DNA of 64,000 nucleotides, taken from assembly GCF_004114375.1 (NCBI RefSeq), contig NZ_CP034693.1:1-64000 (forward strand), in the 5' to 3' direction. Shown here piece after piece: positions 60,669 to 64,000 of the stretch; positions within the stretch are counted from its first letter, which is position 1; every line of letters begins with the position of its first letter. The position numbers were made by a program, and so were the translations under genes. Below the pieces are notes generated by a model. It was not told the origin of the DNA and searched no databases. It worked only from the letters and a program-made list of their open reading frames with translations. Source of the DNA: Halorubrum sp. BOL3-1. Its GTDB lineage: Archaea > Halobacteriota > Halobacteria > Halobacteriales > Haloferacaceae.

Positions 60669-61058
60669 ATGTCAACAGAAACACACCCGCTCGTTCGATT
60701 GGAATCGGTCGCGCTAATCGCCATCGGAGGCTTCGCCGGCTCAAACCTTCGCTATTTCACTGGCTTTCTTCTTCCGGGAATGCAGGGAACGTTGGTCGTG
60801 AACGCACTCGGCAGTTTCGCGTTGGGGTTCGTGCTGTACGAGACGATATATTCCGGAACACTTGCGAGTGAGACACGAGCAGTCATTTCCACGGGATTCC
60901 TCTCGTCGTTCACCACGTACAGCACGTTCGCCCTACAGTCGGCTCAGGCCGCTCCGATCTGGTTGATCGTGAACGTCGTTGCAAACTACGCGCTCGGCTT
61001 TACCGGTGTGCTCGTCGGCCGCTCACTGGCACGGCTCGTTGATCGGAGGTGGTCATAG
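60669..61058 (+). CDS. crcB: CrcB/Fluc fluoride channel subunit 1
   Basis: 129 residues, four membrane helices. Conserved features: GGFAGSNLRYF (G-x-x-G...R), LVVNALGSFALGFVL (Asn in helix 2), and STGFLSSFTTYSTFALQ with the Phe-x-x-Thr-x-Ser/Thr-x-Phe fluoride track. ATG 60669 is chosen because the longer frame begins inside the riboswitch. It works as a dual-topology pair with the next gene, exporting fluoride. Confidence 0.95.
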   Translation: MSTETHPLVRLESVALIAIGGFAGSNLRYFTGFLLPGMQGTLVVNALGSFALGFVLYETIYSGTLASETRAVISTGFLSSFTTYSTFALQSAQAAPIWLIVNVVANYALGFTGVLVGRSLARLVDRRWS

Positions 61059-61420
61059 TGGTCGAACTCGATCCAGCACACGTCGTTGGGACTGGTGGTG
61101 CCCTCGGCGCACTTCTTCGGACGTTCGTCAGCACACACGTTGACATCGAAGAGTTTCCGCTCGGAACGTTTACCGTCAACATCATCGGGAGTTTCGCGTT
61201 GGGTCTTTTCACGTTCCTCTCACTGGGTGATTCCCTGATGCTCCTCCTCGGAACGGGAGCGTGTGGGTCGTTCACGACGTTTTCATCGTTTTCCTTCGAG
61301 ACTGTCCGCCTCTGGGAGACCGGTGAGCGCGGTCGAGCGACGATGAACGCTATCGGAAATCTCGCCGGAGCAGGAATCGCACTTGGGGTTGCGTGGGGCG
61401 TTGCGCAGCTTATCGGGTAG
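61058..61420 (+). CDS. crcB: CrcB/Fluc fluoride channel subunit 2
   Basis: About 120 residues, four helices: GTGGALGALLRTFV, FTVNIIGSFALGLFTF and GTGACGSFTTFSSFSFET with the phenylalanine track. The start GTG 61058 overlaps the first gene's TAG and has a good RBS (ggaggt, 61045-61050); a GTG nine bases earlier is possible. Two adjacent unequal CrcB subunits normally form a heterodimer. Confidence 0.94.
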   Translation: MVELDPAHVVGTGGALGALLRTFVSTHVDIEEFPLGTFTVNIIGSFALGLFTFLSLGDSLMLLLGTGACGSFTTFSSFSFETVRLWETGERGRATMNAIGNLAGAGIALGVAWGVAQLIG

Positions 61421-61424
61421 CGAA

Positions 61425-61862
61425 TCACTCGTCGTCGTTGATCCGGACGATGTGAACCGGTACTGGTGATTGGCGAATGACCTTCTCGGTGACGCTTCCG
61501 AGGAGGAATCGGTTGAATCCGGACCGACCGTGCGTTCCCATGACGACCACGTCAATATCGTTGCTCTCGATGTACGCGAGGATCTCTTCGTGCGGAATGC
61601 CTCGGGTGATGCTCGTCACAGTGTCTACGTCACGAGCGTCCGCTTCTGATTCCACGACTTCAGTAGCGGTTTCACCGGTCGATTCGAGCTCGTCTTGTAG
61701 TGAGAGCCATTTCGACTCGGGGAGCGTGTTATAATCACGAGTATCGATAACGTAGAGTCCATGAACAGTGGCACCCGTGAGATCTGCCAGCTGAATACCC
61801 TCTCGAATCGCTTTCCGAGCTCCGTCACTCCCGTCCGTTGGAATTAGGATTGTGTCGTACAT
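61425..61862 (-). CDS. Universal stress protein UspA family
   Basis: 145 residues: TILIPTDGSDGARKAIREG at the start, VVVMGTHGRSGFNRFLLGSV (G-x2-G-x9-G(S/T) ATP site) and SPVPVHIVRI at the end. An ATP-binding type Usp. It is convergent with the crcB operon with only four bases between the stop codons. Confidence 0.93.
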   Translation of the reverse strand: MYDTILIPTDGSDGARKAIREGIQLADLTGATVHGLYVIDTRDYNTLPESKWLSLQDELESTGETATEVVESEADARDVDTVTSITRGIPHEEILAYIESNDIDVVVMGTHGRSGFNRFLLGSVTEKVIRQSPVPVHIVRINDDE

Positions 61863-61980
61863 TGGTTGTAATTCTCTCGCTAGGAGTATGAAACTGCCTC
61901 CTTGTAGCTGCAGCTAGCTTTCTACAAGGAGACAAATTTCTGAGGGGTTGTACGAGAAAGTTTCGTGAACGCCAGTAGCC

Positions 61981-62085
61981 CCGTCATGTTGATTGGGTTG
62001 GAACCAGCAAACATCCCAAACCAGCGGTACTGTGCCGTGGGAAGGCTCGCCGTTTACGGCGAGGAGGAAGTCACCTCTGGCGACT
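61981..62085 (+). mobile_element. Probable IS200/IS605-type right-end remnant
   Basis: The segment gaaggctcgccgtttacggc then gaggaggaagtcac has a strong hairpin (ctcgccg at 62046-62052 with cggcgag at 62057-62063) of the kind found at the 3' end of haloarchaeal tnpB elements, where the guide RNA ends. A preceding open frame (PNQRYCAVGRLAVYGEEEV) would be the usual tnpB tail region. No tnpB body remains. Confidence 0.5.
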
Positions 62086-62124
62086 TTAGCAGTCCGGAGC
62101 CTACAATAGAATCCACTTCAGGAA

Positions 62125-62168
62125 TTGACTAACGATTCAGTCAAAAACGTCTTAACTAACCAGTTAGT
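62125..62168. promoter_or_regulatory. Two inverted repeats upstream of tetR (operators)
   Basis: ttgact/agtcaa (62125-62130 and 62139-62144) and actaac-ca-gttagt (62155-62168) lie 15-60 bp before the tetR ATG. Both contain ACTAAC-like half sites, as expected for autoregulation of a TetR repressor and its efflux gene. Confidence 0.65.
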
Positions 62169-62183
62169 AAGTAGTTACAGAGA

Positions 62184-62774
62184 ATGGAGTCGGAGACACG
62201 GACCGAGATCATCGAAGCGACAAATCGTGCTCTCTGCGAACACGGCTACGCCGGGCTCACGATGCAGCGGATCGCTACGGAGTCGTCGATGACGACCGCC
62301 GCAATTCACTATCATTACGACACGAAAGAGGAACTACTGAACGCCTTCCTCGACGATCTTATCGAGCGATTCGAACGGAAGTTATCCTGTGAAGCTGGCG
62401 ATCCGCGAAAGCAGTTGAACGCGTTTCTCGATGCGGTTTTCATCCCGTCTGATCCTGCCGACGATGGCTTTCCGGTGGCAATTATGGAACTGAAAGCGCA
62501 GGCACCCTACCACGACCTCTTTCGGGAGCGGTTTCTCGACCTCGACGAAGTAATGCGGGAGGTCGTCGCGGAGATCGTCGAAGAGGGCATCGACGTCGGC
62601 TACTTCGAAGAAACGGACCCCGCCGAGGTTGCTCGGCTCGTCACGACGATACTCAACGGCGCACACGCACGTACCGTCGCATTGGGTGAACAGTCCGACG
62701 AAACGCGCCAAGTACTCGAACACACGCTCGAACTCCACCTTGGATGGACACCGGGTTCAGAGGTGGTCGCGTGA
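62184..62774 (+). CDS. TetR-family repressor of the MATE gene
   Basis: 196 residues. The HTH is ATNRALCEHGYAGLTMQRIA then SSMTTAAIHYHYDTKEELL. The C-terminal ligand domain is typical for TetR. Its stop overlaps the MATE GTG, so they are one operon. Palindromes directly upstream support autoregulation. Confidence 0.93.
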   Translation: MESETRTEIIEATNRALCEHGYAGLTMQRIATESSMTTAAIHYHYDTKEELLNAFLDDLIERFERKLSCEAGDPRKQLNAFLDAVFIPSDPADDGFPVAIMELKAQAPYHDLFRERFLDLDEVMREVVAEIVEEGIDVGYFEETDPAEVARLVTTILNGAHARTVALGEQSDETRQVLEHTLELHLGWTPGSEVVA

Positions 62775-64000
62775 GCTTGTTCAAGGGCCAAGAGGAACTC
62801 AACCTCACGGAGGGCGGCATCGTCAAGCCGTTGCTGTTCCTCTCGCTACCGATAGTGGTCACGAACCTGATGCAGACTGCCTATAATTTGGCAGACACGT
62901 TCTGGCTCGGTCAGTACTCGACGGAGGCGCTCGCAGCCATCTCGTTTGGCTTTCCGATGGTATTTCTCCTGATCTCTCTTGGGATGGGACTCTCGGTCGC
63001 AGGAAGCGTCCTTGTCGCCCAACATACCGGTGCAGACGAAACCGACCAGGCCGAGTACGCCGCCTCACAGACGGTCACGTTCGCCTTCATTGCGTCGGCC
63101 ATCCTCGGTGTGCTCGGCTATCCGTTTGTCCGCCCATTCCTGGCGTTCCTCGGGGCCTCACCGGATGTCCTGCCAGGCGCGACAGCCTACATGCAAGTGG
63201 TGGCCCTAGGCTTGCCGTTCATGTTCGGATTCTTCGTGTTCATCGCCCTGATGCGCGGAGCCGGTGACACCATCACACCCATGCTCGTGATGTTCGGGAC
63301 CGTCGTGATCAACGTGATTCTTGATCCGTTCCTCATCAACGGCTGGACGGTCGTCGAGGGTGCACCTCTCGTCGGGACGGTTGGCTTTCCAGAACTAGGT
63401 ATCCAGGGTGCGGCCATTGCCACCGTCTTCTCGCGGAGTCTGGCGATGCTCGTCGGCCTCTACATCATGCTATCGGGAACACGCGGCATCCAGATTAATC
63501 TCGCAGATATGACGCCCGACCCCCAGTACTTACGAAAGATTCTGCGGATCGGTGTCCCGGCGAGTATCGAAGGGACAGGCCGTGCGCTCTCGATCAACGC
63601 CCTGCTCATTGTGGTGGGGTTGTTTTCGACGTCAGTCGTCGCGGCGTTCGGCATCGGGACGCGCGTCTTCTCGGTCATCTTCCTCCCGGCAATTGCCGTT
63701 GCCCGCGGTGTTGAGACGATGTCCGGTCAAAATATCGGGGCCGGGAAGTACGATCGCGCCCAAGAAGCGAACTACGCCGCTGCAAAGGGGCTGTTCGTCG
63801 TTCTCGGACTCGCCGGCGTGGCCATCTTCCTCGTCCCGACACCCATCGTCGGCGTGTTTACCGACGACCCGGCCGTCTTGGACGTCGGCGCAGAGTTCCT
63901 CCGGTACGTCGCACTATCGTTCGGATTCATCGGTATCATGCGGGCGTTCACGGGCGGGTTCCGCGGTGCTGGGAAGACGCTGATCGCCGCCGCTATCTCA
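62771..64000 (+). CDS. MATE-family efflux transporter (3' end outside window)
   Basis: Starts with GTG 62771 (MSLFKGQEELNLTEGG), in a GTGA overlap with tetR. The 410 residues seen contain about ten membrane helices. The MATE signature segments are LFLSLPIVVTNLMQTAYNLA with DTFWLGQYSTEALAAI, and later the paired half AVARGVETMSGQNIGAGKY. It exports cationic compounds with Na+ or H+. Most of the protein is present; about 40-70 residues should follow. Confidence 0.94.
   Translation, partial: MSLFKGQEELNLTEGGIVKPLLFLSLPIVVTNLMQTAYNLADTFWLGQYSTEALAAISFGFPMVFLLISLGMGLSVAGSVLVAQHTGADETDQAEYAASQTVTFAFIASAILGVLGYPFVRPFLAFLGASPDVLPGATAYMQVVALGLPFMFGFFVFIALMRGAGDTITPMLVMFGTVVINVILDPFLINGWTVVEGAPLVGTVGFPELGIQGAAIATVFSRSLAMLVGLYIMLSGTRGIQINLADMTPDPQYLRKILRIGVPASIEGTGRALSINALLIVVGLFSTSVVAAFGIGTRVFSVIFLPAIAVARGVETMSGQNIGAGKYDRAQEANYAAAKGLFVVLGLAGVAIFLVPTPIVGVFTDDPAVLDVGAEFLRYVALSFGFIGIMRAFTGGFRGAGKTLIAAAIS

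Overview
The window looks like a haloarchaeal (Halobacteria) replicon, probably from the Halorubrum/Haloferax side of the class. The proteins are strongly acidic, starts are often GTG with GTGA/ATGA overlaps, and the gene families are typical of the group: haloarchaeal type I-B Cas proteins, ISH3- and ISH8-type insertion sequences, a Bat-like PAS-GAF-HTH_10 regulator, a DICT-domain protein and small haloarchaeal toxin-antitoxin pairs. The genus is inference only. Base composition is mosaic: the respiratory cluster (13.3-22.9 kb) is GC-rich, while most of 24-46 kb is AT-richer and accessory.

Layout. (1) 1-12.6 kb: an IS5-family element abuts a 26-repeat CRISPR array. It is followed, all on the minus strand, by cas3, cas5, cas7, cas8b and cas6, with a small winged-helix gene at the operon head. 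cas6 is cut in two by an ISH3-family element, and no cas4, cas1 or cas2 is present in the window. (2) 12.7-23 kb: a MITE, then an anaerobic-respiration operon (four-cluster ferredoxin subunit, NrfD-type membrane subunit, Tat-exported molybdopterin oxidoreductase with a cysteine Mo ligand, TorD-type chaperone, Mrp ATPase), with a divergent Bat/DmsR-like regulator. (3) 23.2-35 kb: a nuclease-rich, defence-island-like stretch heavily hit by insertion sequences: a dead serine recombinase, an Mrr endonuclease, a PH-like/HhH/Mrr protein with an IS at each end of the gene, a UDG-fold protein and a PD-(D/E)XK protein. (4) 35-47.7 kb: plasmid-like cargo between two inverted copies of a PadR gene (one dead): two ParA modules, zinc-ribbon microproteins, a divergent large-unknown/PD-(D/E)XK pair, HicBA, VapBC-like and HTH-PIN pairs, Lrp, and a tyrosine recombinase. 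(5) 48-64 kb: IS elements and remnants among ion-handling genes: NiCoT with NikR, a CDF transporter, a SelT/W/H-type redox protein, an HxlR regulator, an NhaP/TrkA antiporter, an interrupted fic gene, a fluoride-riboswitch-controlled crcB pair, UspA, and a TetR-MATE efflux operon running off the end.

How it works together. The CRISPR effector genes (Cas3, 5, 7, 8b) look intact, but crRNA processing should be lost unless another Cas6 acts in trans. Precise target-site duplications let several genes broken by insertions be reconstructed: the recombinase, the HhH-Mrr gene at both ends, and fic. The respiratory genes look complete for an extracytoplasmic sulfur-oxyanion- or polysulfide-type reductase under a dedicated sensor-regulator. 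The right third reads as a toxic-ion and metal homeostasis region.
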